Source: Hyaloperonospora brassicae (lineage: Eukaryota; Oomycota; Peronosporomycetes; Peronosporales; Peronosporaceae). From it: a DNA stretch of 64,000 nt. Shown in pieces: positions 1 to 8,560 of the stretch (position 1 is its first letter; each line of letters starts with the position of its first letter). The position numbers were made by a program, and so were the translations under genes. The stretch is from positions 124,001 through 188,000 of the forward strand of contig CANTFL010001353.1 in assembly GCA_947650285.1 (NCBI GenBank), given 5' to 3'. Under the pieces are notes generated by a model, which was not told where the DNA came from, ran no database searches, and was given only the letters and a program-made list of their open reading frames with translations.

Positions 1-966
1 CCATCATCCTGTGTTTCCGCAAGTAGCTAAACTACGTCAAGGGCGTGGCAGAACGAAGTGTTAAGCGTATTGTGCGAAGGTTCGATGGGATGGAGCGGAT
101 CGGGGCACTACGTTTGCGTGTAGTGTGTCCTCCACTGCAAGTTCTAATATTGCATCTAGCACCTAGACTACAGTGTCCACGTCAACAACAACATCACAAC
201 CATCACGAATAGCGTCATTTGTGCCGAGTGTAACAACCCGTCAGCTTTGCGCGTTCTACCAGCGTAAGTCCCACTTTGCGCTTCTGCAAGCACCTGCATG
301 ACCACATGTAATCCGCATAATGCAAGTCCCTGGTAGCTCTCCAGTATGGTTTCTGCACTTGCTACCTTTGTTTACTCGTCGTCTCATGCTGCCTTCAGTC
401 GTTCCTTGATCGGCGCTTACGGCATACTAATGCGACAATCAGACTCTGCGCTGTGTCTTCCTACTTACACTTAACAGCACATCCATAGGCAAGAGCTACA
501 TGTAGACACCATGTCAGACCAGCTTAAGCTAGACAAAGGAGATAGAAGCAACTCGGACCTCCAGAAGAACGTTACACGATACTGTCAGGATACGCCCGAC
601 GCATCCACGCGCCTTTTCGTCTCGCAGGAAAGTTGTCGACCGAAGAAGTCGCAAAGGTTTTTAATTCATCAACTAGGAGAAGAAACCCGAAAACGTACGT
701 GGGTGGAGTCGAATGACCCCAGGCAGGCGTGTGTTCTCGTCCGTAGGTGGAGTTACGCTGCTAGTGCATGTTTTCATTTGTTTCTAGCGATTTAGTGCAC
801 TATTGTTATCTTTCACATCTAGTAGCGCATTTATTTTGATTGTTTTGGTGTGTTTTGGTGTTTTTTCTCACGTTGTGGTCCATTGTTTTTCTCGTGATTA
901 TTCGGTTGCATTTTATTTACTTTTATGCTCTGGAGATGGCACAAAAAATAGTATGTTTGCAAGATG
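1..966. other. Left flank of element A, no recognised gene
   Basis: I recognise no gene here. The longest open frame (511-795 +, 94 codons) starts at an ATG but has no signal peptide, domain or repeat that I can name, and its composition looks random. The stretch around 830-930 is T-rich. The sequence ends at the 5-bp target duplication of element A, so it continues on the far side of A at 8954. Confidence 0.5.
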
Positions 967-971
967 GGTGA
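967..971. repeat. Target-site duplication of element A, left copy (GGTGA)
   Basis: GGTGA directly precedes the TG of the 5' LTR and is repeated exactly at 8949-8953, directly after the CA of the 3' LTR. A 5-bp duplication is usual for Ty3/Gypsy integration. Confidence 0.9.
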
Positions 972-1359
972 TGTAACGGGGCAGCCCGTTACATGATATT
1001 GTCACTTAAGGAAAGTGACAATAAAGAATATAAGATGGATATTCTTTAAACAATATCACCAAAGTGGTGATATTGAAGGGTCGACCAAAGGGTCTGTTCA
1101 TTGGTTGATATCGTGATGATATCAACCCACCAATCGCCGCAAGACGCGCGCAATGAGTGGTGACGAGACGTCACCATACATGCAGTTATATTAGTATAAT
1201 TGAATTAAGTCAAACGAAGAGACAGTAGTTTAAAGACTTAATTTATTAATATAACAGTTCTACTTTTACCCTACCTACGCTTCCTCGCTCGCCACGTGTA
1301 CGTCCGTCGGGGAACCCAAATCCCTTGCGTTAAGTTACGCAAGGGTGTGCCCCGTTACA
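972..1359 (+). repeat. 5' LTR of element A
   Basis: It begins TGTAACGGGG and ends CCCCGTTACA. The first 22 bases are themselves a palindrome with arms TGTAACGGG and CCCGTTACA. Further stem-loops follow in series: 999-1021, 1022-1048, 1051-1075, 1103-1127 and 1159-1175. AT-rich stretches (1180-1260) could hold the promoter, but I see no clear canonical TATA box and do not assign a start site. Confidence 0.95.
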
Positions 1360-1361
1360 CC

Positions 1362-1380
1362 TGGTAGCACTTTGTAGTCC
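1362..1380 (+). other. Primer-binding site of element A
   Basis: TGGTAGCACTTTGTAGTCC begins two bases after the LTR, the expected place for the site that pairs with the CCA-ended 3' tail of a tRNA primer. Almost the same string follows the 5' LTRs of D (22485) and E (53971, minus strand), and a shorter match (TGGTAGCACTTT) follows that of C. I could not name the tRNA. Confidence 0.75.
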
Positions 1381-1403
1381 TTCCAAGGACCACATCATCC
1401 AAC

Positions 1404-2558
1404 ATGAACATGTTGGATGAAGAAGACACCTTTCACGCCACGCGTGAAGGGTTTACCCATTTGAGTGACATCGAATGGGGTGCGGTAGAACGAATGAGTT
1501 CTACCGTAGGCGAACTCGTCGTCAGCACCATGTTGGAGTCTCTAGACAGAGACCAACAACATGCCGCTATCGCCAAGTTCATTCACAATGAACTTGCTCT
1601 CGAGAGGGAGAAAGTAGCCTTGCTTCACCAGCAAGGCTCTCAACAGGCCGAGCAGTTGATAGAACTCGGTGCTCAACAGACGGAGCTGTTATGACAGCAG
1701 CAATTCCATGCTGCTGTGGGCGGGACGGCGCATGCGCGTCGTCCCGAAGTGATGAAAGTCGACATCTCCAAGTACAGTGGAGTCCCGGAGGACTCCCTGT
1801 TACTATGGTTTGTCGAACTCGACAGAGCCCTAAGGGCTCGTCGCGTCGAAGATGAGCAAATGAAACTCACATTTGCTCAGACCCACTTGGCAGGGCGTGC
1901 CAAAACTTGGTCCCTGGGACTCGAGAGTAGCGACCCAAATGTGTTTAGGTCGCTAGATGACTTCAAGTCCCGGCTCAGACAAACGTTTGAGCCGCCACGT
2001 GCTGAGTTCAGGGCTCGTTCAGAGCTCCTGAAACTCAAGCAGGGTAAGCGTGATGTGCACGCTTACTCACAACATATACGACTCCTTGCGAGTAATATAA
2101 CTGCAAACCCAGTTCATGAACACACGTTGATTACGGTGTTCATGCAAGGGCTCGCAGAAGGGCCCGTCAGGAGCCACCTGTTCCGCCTTGAGCTGAATAC
2201 GCTTGAAGAAGCGATATCAGCCGCGGAACAGGAAGACTTTAGCATGAGACAGGCTCATGCTAGCTCAAACTCTTACCGTCCACCGAGACGACAAGAGATC
2301 GGAGGTCCAGAACCAATGGACCTCTGTTATGTTGAGAGCGAGAGACCTCGCTCTACAAGCAACAAGCGATTGCAGAGGTGCAATCGCTGTCAGAAGTTAG
2401 GGCACTACGCATACGAGTGTAGTGCTCCGCGCCCAGTACCAAACAGTACTGAGCGAAATGGACGACCATTCGCCAGAAAGGGGAATGGGCGTGGGTCCAG
2501 CGCTGTTGCGAAGCCGCAACAGCGAGACGGGCCATCAAAAAATGGTCGGGGTCAGTAG
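1404..2558 (+). CDS. gag: gag of element A, one in-frame TGA
   Basis: This is the capsid/nucleocapsid polyprotein, which would form the cytoplasmic particle that packages element RNA. One frame runs from ATG 1404 to TAG 2556-2558 (384 codons) and is broken only by TGA at 1692-1694; relative D has AGA (Arg) at that point. The N-terminal part (1404-1690) has an acidic start and a heptad-like Glu/Gln stretch. The middle matches the retrotransposon gag fold (W, F, LR, F, P pattern around 1890-2060). The C-terminus carries a CCHC zinc knuckle, CNRCQKLGHYAYEC, at 2379-2420, followed by a basic Arg/Gly/Asn tail. The last codons hold a slippery heptamer that may feed pol. E (53923-53663, minus) has a clear homologue of the N-terminal part. 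Confidence 0.88.
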
Positions 2559-2579
2559 GGGCGGAGCGCCCTACTGATC
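2537..2579 (+). promoter_or_regulatory. Predicted -1 ribosomal frameshift signal at the gag/pol junction
   Basis: The heptamer A AAA AAT lies at 2537-2543 in the gag frame (tcA AAA AAT), fitting X XXY YYZ. Eight bases later a strong stem-loop covers 2551-2579: five pairs (2559-2563 with 2567-2571) under a GAG loop, one bulged G at 2558, then seven pairs (2551-2557 side) and a closing G-U. The gag stop TAG at 2556-2558 lies inside the stem. The pol frame is exactly -1 to gag and is open from the heptamer onward with no ATG near its start, so a frameshift fusion is the simplest way to make pol. E keeps the heptamer (52827-52833, minus) and a slightly weakened stem; D has lost the heptamer. Confidence 0.7.
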
Positions 2580-5500
2580 CAGCAACCTCAAGAGAATTTG
2601 CAAACCTCTTGACGAAAGTTGCTCCAGATACACAATCATTGTGTGTCTCTGCACCTGGTGATGACGTTTCGCTCATCACCTTGAAGTTGGAAGCGACAAA
2701 TGACTTGTCGCTTCGTGCCCTAGTAGACTGTGGGGCGTCGAACAACTTTGTTCGTCGCCAGTCACTAGAGGGTCGTAGGCTCAAGTTCGTTGAGCGCGAC
2801 ATTCCCCTCACAAGGATGACGGTGCGCCTTGCAACAGGCGCATCGATAACCGTTGAGAAACGTGTAGTAGGAATCCACTACACGTTAGAGGGCGAGCAGT
2901 ACGATGATGATTTCATCGTACTAGATCTGGATGACAAATTTGATGTCATCCTGGGATTACCTTGGCTCAGAAAGTACGAGCCAAGGGTGAGCTGGCAGCA
3001 TCGATCCGTGAAGATGCCTGCTGCTTGTTCATCAGATGGCCATCTGATGAACATCTTGGAGCGTCCACAAGCGTGTGGATGTTCTGCGAGTGAGTGCGAT
3101 GGCCTCACTTGCGGTACGGTCGTTAGCACGACTGCACAAGGTCACAGTGTAGTTGATCACTACACTGTGGAGCAAGCTCCCGGCGGCTGTACAGAAGTAC
3201 AGGCTGCGCCGAAGGTCCACCACTCGAATAAGTCGAGTGGACCGGGACATGGATGCATGCCTAGCGGGCAGCATCTTAGAAGAAAGAAATCTGTTGCCCC
3301 CAAGGGGCAACATGAAAATCCTAGGTCGACTGGAGAGTCGACCGTAGAGGATCGGTTCCTGACTGTGTTTGCACAGCCACAGTCGGAAGACGTCGAGGGA
3401 ATAAGTCCCCACGTACTTGAGGAAGGAGTTCCTCAAGAGTTGCTTGCTGAGGGATCAGGCCCTCAGCAACCTGTGGAAGCAAGATCCCAGGAAGAAACCG
3501 AGACGTTGAACGTCTTGGTTAATGACGGATCAAGCGTAGGCGCTTATACGCTTGATCTGATTGTGCCTCCGAAGTTGACTTCGGAGATAACTCAGTTGCC
3601 AACGCTAGAACCGAAACGGTTCTTGCGTGATCTGCGTAGTGGCAAAGTCAAGCAGATCTGCGTACTCGTCACAGAGGACGAGTATGTGACCGACATTCGG
3701 TCGGCAACAGTATTTGCTGAGAACGAACGGGTTCTCAGCAGCTCATCGATGGACGAAAGTGTCCTCGATGAGAAGACTCGGATTGAGCGATACGCGTCCC
3801 AATCCTGGGAGTCACTTCAGGCAAATCCTTTGTATAAGGATTTGATCGAATTCAGGGATGTGTTCCCTGAATCCGTACCTTGCGAGTTGCCTAAGGACAA
3901 AGGCACTCGACACGAGATCGAGCTCAAACCGGGCTCGAAATACTGTGTCATGAAGCAGTGGCCACTGCCTCGTGAACAAGTGATAGCGATCGACAAGTTC
4001 TTTGCCGATCGCTTAGCAGCGGGCCATGTGAGGGAATCAACATCCCCTCACAGCTTTCCGACCTTCTGTGTGCGAAAGGCCACAGGAGGGTGGCGGATAG
4101 TGCACGCATTCAACAAGTTGAATGCTGCAACGGTACCGGCTCAGACGCCGATACCGAGGAAGGACGTAATCACAGATGGTATGTCAAAGAGTACCATCTT
4201 TTCGTCCATGGATCTGATGGATGGATTCTATCAGATCCTGATGCGTGAACGGGACGTCCCGTTCACAGCAGTGAGTACCCCCAGCGGGATGCTGTGGGAG
4301 TGGCTAGTGATGCCACAGGGGCTGAGTAATGCCCCTGCAACATTCAACAGATGTGTAACAAATCTGTTGAGACCGGTGCGAGACTTCGCACCGAGTTACT
4401 TCGACGATGTGTTCGTCCATAGCCGGGCTATGGACGGAAAGACGGACGTTGAAGTTCACAGAACTCACGTTCGTCAGGTTCTTCAACTTATGCGCAAGCA
4501 TAAGTTGTACGCCAACCTCAAGAAGTGTATATTCGCGGCTAGCGAAATACCACTTCTTGGGTGCATCGTGGGGAAACACGGCGTACGCCCTGATCCCGAA
4601 AAGATCAAGGCGATCACCGACTGGCCAGTGCCAGTCGATGTCAAGGGACTTCGAAAGTTCCTTGGTCTTGCGGCGTACTTGCACAAGTACTCGCGCAACT
4701 ACGCCGAGATGACGGTACATCTTTCTTGCTTGCTCAAGAAAAATGTCAAGTGGTCATGGAACGCTGAGTGCCAGCGTTCCTTTGAAGGTATCAAGCAAAG
4801 CTTGATGCAGTCGCCGATCTTGGCGATTGCAGATCAGGACAGACCATTTCATGTGGTCTGTGACGCCAGCGATTTCGCAATCGGCTGTGCGTTAATGCAG
4901 TTCGATGCAGATGGCGCGGAGCGCGTCATCTGTTATCAATCGCGTCAGCTGCAAGCAGCTGAGCGTAATTACCCAGTGCATGACAAGGAACTCCTTGCCA
5001 TGAAATACGCACTGGCTAAATTTCGCGTCTATCTCTTGGGAGATAGACCGTTTGTTGTCTACACGGACCATGCGTCATTACGCACGGCCGTAAACAGCCC
5101 TCACCTCTCGCAAAGAATGGCGAGGTGGCTGTCTTTCTTCGCGGAGTATAACTTCTCCGTGGAGTATAAACCGGGACGACTCAATGTCGTCGCGGATGCT
5201 CTTTCGCGCCGGCCCGATTTCGAGCCGGACGCGCAATCCAACAGTGAGGACAAGCCCACTGTTGCGACACTGTCAGTCAGTGTCCCGTCGTCAAGTTTAC
5301 TTGACGACGTACGAAAGGCATACGCGGAAGATAAGGATCTTCTGCGATTGATGGATCATCTGGTGAATCCATCCAGTAAATCTATGAGGGATTTACCGGC
5401 TTTGTACCGATCCTCATCGGATCGGTATAGTACACGCAACGGATTGCTGTACTATACAGCTGTTGCCGACGACACGCCTCGTGTCGTCGTACCCGCTCAT

Positions 5501-6007
5501 CATGATTTGCGATTGCGCATCATGTATGAGTGTCACGATGCCCCAACAAGCGGCCATCGTGGTAGAGAAAAGACTTACCTCACGGTAAGTCGCGACTTTT
5601 ACTGGCCCCGCCAGTATCAGTTTGTTCGCAAGTACATCCGTGCTTGCGAAGTATGTCAACGGGTGAAGCCTAGTCCTTCATCCCGTGCGCCATTGCAGCC
5701 TCTGCCTGTTCCGACAGAGTGCTGGCAGTCCGTTTCAGTGGACTTCGTCTTCGGGTTTCCCGAAGACGCTCACAAGAATAATGGTATTCTTGTGTTTGTG
5801 GACCGATTCAGCAAGATGGTCCATCTTGCTGCTGTCCCTGAGTCAATCAAGGCTCAAGGTTGTGCTCGTGTCTTTCTAGACACGGTCTTTAGACTCCACG
5901 GGTTACCCCGTGAACTCGTATCCGACCGTGACCCTCGGTTCACGGCGGACATTTTGGCAAACCGTGTTCCGTACTCTCGGAACACGATTGAAGATGTCCA
6001 CTTCTGA
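2540..6007 (+). CDS. pol: pol of element A: protease, reverse transcriptase, RNase H, integrase N-half
   Basis: This is the replication polyprotein of a Ty3/Gypsy element. The frame is open from the frameshift site. Protease: DCGAS with catalytic Asp at 2726 and DVILGLPWL at 2942-2968; the usual DSGA or DTGA is DCGA here. A less conserved linker runs from about 3000 to 3800. Reverse transcriptase: WRIVHAFNKLN, the MDLMDGFYQI motif and YFDD at 4397-4408 (an unusual variant of YxDD). RNase H: VVCDAS with Asp at 4862, the KELLAMKYA block and TDHAS, ending near SRRPDF. Integrase: an HHCC zinc module at about 5497-5665, then the core with SVDFVFGFP (Asp at 5741) and SDRDPRF. The frame ends at TGA 6005-6007 because one extra base near 5950, absent from D and E, throws it off; the integrase continues in another frame. 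Confidence 0.92.
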   Translation, partial: KWSGSVGAERPTDPATSREFANLLTKVAPDTQSLCVSAPGDDVSLITLKLEATNDLSLRALVDCGASNNFVRRQSLEGRRLKFVERDIPLTRMTVRLATGASITVEKRVVGIHYTLEGEQYDDDFIVLDLDDKFDVILGLPWLRKYEPRVSWQHRSVKMPAACSSDGHLMNILERPQACGCSASECDGLTCGTVVSTTAQGHSVVDHYTVEQAPGGCTEVQAAPKVHHSNKSSGPGHGCMPSGQHLRRKKSVAPKGQHENPRSTGESTVEDRFLTVFAQPQSEDVEGISPHVLEEGVPQELLAEGSGPQQPVEARSQEETETLNVLVNDGSSVGAYTLDLIVPPKLTSEITQLPTLEPKRFLRDLRSGKVKQICVLVTEDEYVTDIRSATVFAENERVLSSSSMDESVLDEKTRIERYASQSWESLQANPLYKDLIEFRDVFPESVPCELPKDKGTRHEIELKPGSKYCVMKQWPLPREQVIAIDKFFADRLAAGHVRESTSPHSFPTFCVRKATGGWRIVHAFNKLNAATVPAQTPIPRKDVITDGMSKSTIFSSMDLMDGFYQILMRERDVPFTAVSTPSGMLWEWLVMPQGLSNAPATFNRCVTNLLRPVRDFAPSYFDDVFVHSRAMDGKTDVEVHRTHVRQVLQLMRKHKLYANLKKCIFAASEIPLLGCIVGKHGVRPDPEKIKAITDWPVPVDVKGLRKFLGLAAYLHKYSRNYAEMTVHLSCLLKKNVKWSWNAECQRSFEGIKQSLMQSPILAIADQDRPFHVVCDASDFAIGCALMQFDADGAERVICYQSRQLQAAERNYPVHDKELLAMKYALAKFRVYLLGDRPFVVYTDHASLRTAVNSPHLSQRMARWLSFFAEYNFSVEYKPGRLNVVADALSRRPDFEPDAQSNSEDKPTVATLSVSVPSSSLLDDVRKAYAEDKDLLRLMDHLVNPSSKSMRDLPALYRSSSDRYSTRNGLLYYTAVADDTPRVVVPAHHDLRLRIMYECHDAPTSGHRGREKTYLTVSRDFYWPRQYQFVRKYIRACEVCQRVKPSPSSRAPLQPLPVPTECWQSVSVDFVFGFPEDAHKNNGILVFVDRFSKMVHLAAVPESIKAQGCARVFLDTVFRLHGLPRELVSDRDPRFTADILANRVPYSRNTIEDVHF

Positions 6008-6845
6008 CCATCCAGAAACAGATGGTCAGACAGAACGTGCGAACCGTGTCCTCGAAGATATTCTTCGAGGATATGTCCACTCGTTTCCGAGTTGGAGCGA
6101 ATTCCTACCCATGGTGGAATTCGCCATCAATAATTCGGTGCATGCTTCAACACAGCACACACCGTTTTACGTGAATGGCCTACGCCATCCACGTGTGCCC
6201 ACCCTTCTAGAGTGTGACTCTTGGATAAGGGGGGAGGGACTCGCTCGAGCAAAAACCGTTTTGGCTCTTGCTCATCACGTGTCGACGCAAACGTCGTCAC
6301 GTATGATGCCGATGTCGATCAAGTCGACATCGATGAAGAAGATCATCTCAATAATAGCGAAGACGCTATTATTGATTCGGATGATGATGACGATGCTGGT
6401 ATATTCAGCATCGTCAAACGATTATGCCAGCGAGGAAGAAGACAACCTCGCTGAAGAAGAGAGCAATCTCTTAGTAGTGCGCACGAAGCGCACTGCTAGA
6501 CAAAACAAAGAGTCAGCAGAGAACTTCCTGCTGACTCGAGAAGCGGTAGTCCGTTTCGTTCAGGACTCCATCGCAAATGCGGTGGACCGTCAGAAACGGA
6601 ACGCAGACAAGAATGGAAGAGCAAATGTTCTTTTATTTAAGGTTAACGACCTAGTACTACTGTCAACGGTAAACCTACCTGGACATGCAGTCACTAGTGT
6701 CGGCAGTAGCAAACTACTGCCGAAATACATTGGGCCATTTCGAGTGTTGCATCGCAAGGGCAATGCATACACACTCGAATTGCCACGTAGGATGCGCACG
6801 CATCCTACGTTTTACGTGGGGAGGCTTAGGTCGTACTGTCAGTAC
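5946..6845 (+). pseudogene. pol: pol of element A continued: integrase C-half, GPF module
   Basis: The integrase core resumes in frame 3 after the extra base near 5950, with TDGQTERANR at about 6018-6047 carrying the last catalytic Glu, then PMVEFAINNSVHAST. Compared with D and E, one base is missing near 6235 and one is extra near 6414. The stretch between them therefore reads correctly only in frame 2, where it is a striking acidic linker (SEDAIIDSDDDDDAGIFSIV, within 6221-6454). The frame then returns and gives the C-terminal module (LLPKYIGPFRVLHRKG, near 6720-6760) and RRMRTHPTFYVGRL. The function would be strand transfer of element DNA into chromatin. Since the same acidic linker exists in D and E, these shifts look like lesions or sequencing errors specific to A. 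Confidence 0.85.
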
Positions 6846-8429
6846 GAGCCTTCTTCTTCCGATGAAGATAGCCCCCACGTTCAAGAACATCCATCAAGTT
6901 CTTGCGTTCGCGCTCCAGACGATCCGTCTGGTCGCGCAGATATGATACCTCGGTATTCAACCGAGTTATCTCTCCGCGAGCTGTCGCCAGCTCGCCGAAA
7001 AGGAGCGGACATCCCGCTCGACCTGAAGCTGCGCCGTGGCATAATCGGCGCGATCCCTCGCCCGATCAGCCTCGTGATCCTTGCGGTTCTTCCGCACGGT
7101 GTCGGTCAAAGCGTAGCGTCGGTCGCGCTCGTGCTTCAAGTCATCGCGCAATTCATCGATTGCGCGATCCATCTCGTAAGGGTCGAGATGGTGGGCCTGG
7201 GGTTCTGGAGGAGGTCTTTCCTCCTCCACCACATCCTTTGGTGGATGCTCACGGTGATCAACGCTTTCTAGTGGAGCGTATCTTGAATCACCGTGACGAT
7301 TCAGGATCAAGGACGAGCTACCTCGTCCAGTGGCGGGGGTATACACCCTCTTGGAACAGCTGGGAGCCCCGCTCTCAGCTGTTGATGGATGTTGAAGGTC
7401 TCGTCCGCCAGTATGACGAGACCCATCCGATGAGTCCTGTGGCCCATCGGTAAACACGCGCCCTAGGCGCTTGTAGACGGATTGCAAGTTTGCAATCGCG
7501 TCACGCATCTCCTCCGAGAGATGTGCCCTTCCCCTGGGCGAATTTAGGGAGTACACATCCCTATGTGCACGCTGCGAGTTGTCAACACAACTCGCTTAAG
7601 GGTCTCCCCATGTGAGGCAAGGAATGCCTGCCTCACTCGATAAACAATGCAACCGGTACCTAGCACCGGTTGGCGTTCGCCGTTCGAACCTGAGGCGTGT
7701 TGCCTCAAGTTTCTTGAGCCACTCTTCTCGTCCAAAATTCTTTACGTTTTGGACGAACGCGTTCCACGCAGCCAAAAGCGATGTTTTGTCACGCTTTTGG
7801 TTGCTATTGTACCATCGATGTCTAAGGAAGACATCGAGATAAAAGTTTTCTTCAGCGCGAAAGTTCTTCGCGCTGGGACTCAAGCCGTGAAGCTCGGTTG
7901 CATCGAATAAGGGTATTCGATGGTGTTGGCCTGTCTCGTGAGACAGGCTATTGATGAGTTGTTCGGGCAAACGCCACGGCTTCAACTCATCACGATTCAC
8001 AGTGGTACCCTTGTCGGTACCACGGCTCCCAGATTGACGACGGCTCGCGCCATCGTCATCACGCTCGTGCGAAGACGCACGAGCCGGCGGTGGTGAAGAA
8101 TAGAACTCACCACCCTGATCATCGTCATCACTGCCGAACAGACTGTGATGCGAATCACGAGTCCGTTCGTTCGGCAGTGGCCTTGGCGAATACTGAGGCG
8201 TCGCCGGTGAGCGAGACGCCTCTGGAGCATTGCCCGAGTCAGACACGTCTGACTCGCCAGAGTAGATGACCTCCACATCGGGGTCATCGTACGCACGCGG
8301 CGTGATACCGCGTGCACCTGCAGCACCTGTTGCTGCAGGCGAAGAAGGGGCGGCAGACGACGAAGCGTCTGCCGCAGAGGCTTGCACAGCACCAGGCTGT
8401 GTGGGTCTTGAGTCACCTCGCATAGACAT
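6839..8429 (-). CDS. Antisense open frame of element A (conserved, unknown function)
   Basis: On the strand opposite gag-pol one frame runs from ATG 8429 (or the in-frame ATG 8423, which fits D better) to 6966, broken by one TAA at 7596-7598 where D and E have a Cys codon. A frame change near 6985 and another near 6870 lead to a C-terminus with stop at 6839-6841 that matches E. The N-terminal third is Ser/Ala/Pro-rich and acidic ([11 protein letters not shown]). The centre is a compact conserved block ([16 protein letters not shown], then [20 protein letters not shown]). The last ~150 residues are charged heptads typical of a coiled coil ([16 protein letters not shown]). I recognise no family. 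Homologues lie in D (29930-28340, minus) and E (46449-48142, plus). Part of it overlaps the chromodomain on the other strand. Confidence 0.72.
7200..7453 (+). CDS. Chromodomain at the C-terminus of the integrase of element A
   Basis: The frame of 6902-7453 holds a clear chromodomain: [11 protein letters not shown], then [17 protein letters not shown], then a helix ending VRQYDETHP. The aromatic and Trp positions fit the methyl-lysine reader fold, which in chromoviruses steers integration to marked chromatin. It stands in a different frame from the integrase C-terminal module (6415-6845), so either another frameshift or a processed transcript is needed. D has a good copy (28721-28933) and E a decayed one. 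The upstream part of this frame (6902-7200) is Arg/Ser/Pro-rich and lies opposite the coiled-coil part of the antisense gene, so it is probably not a separate domain. Confidence 0.85.
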
Positions 8430-8547
8430 GTTAACTATGCGAGGTCAAGCGGAAAGTGAGTGGAACGGACCAAACAAGTGCTCCCTGTCCCAATGGTGGC
8501 CAACGGGTGGCCTCCATATTTCGATAGTCACACGGTGACTATTAGTT

Positions 8548-8557
8548 AAGGGGGGGG
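8548..8557 (+). other. Polypurine tract of element A
   Basis: AAGGGGGGGG followed by TGA and then the 3' LTR. This is the expected primer site for plus-strand DNA synthesis. D has the same arrangement (AAGGGGG then TGA, 30024-30033). Confidence 0.8.
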
Positions 8558-8560
8558 TGA

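Noticed and set aside
511..795. A 94-codon frame that might be a small secreted or effector protein
   Set aside because: No signal peptide, no RxLR-type or other motif, and composition like random DNA.
6902..7200. Arg/Ser-rich plus-strand frame as a separate domain before the chromodomain
   Set aside because: It lies opposite the coiled-coil part of the antisense frame and has the biased composition expected of a complementary shadow.
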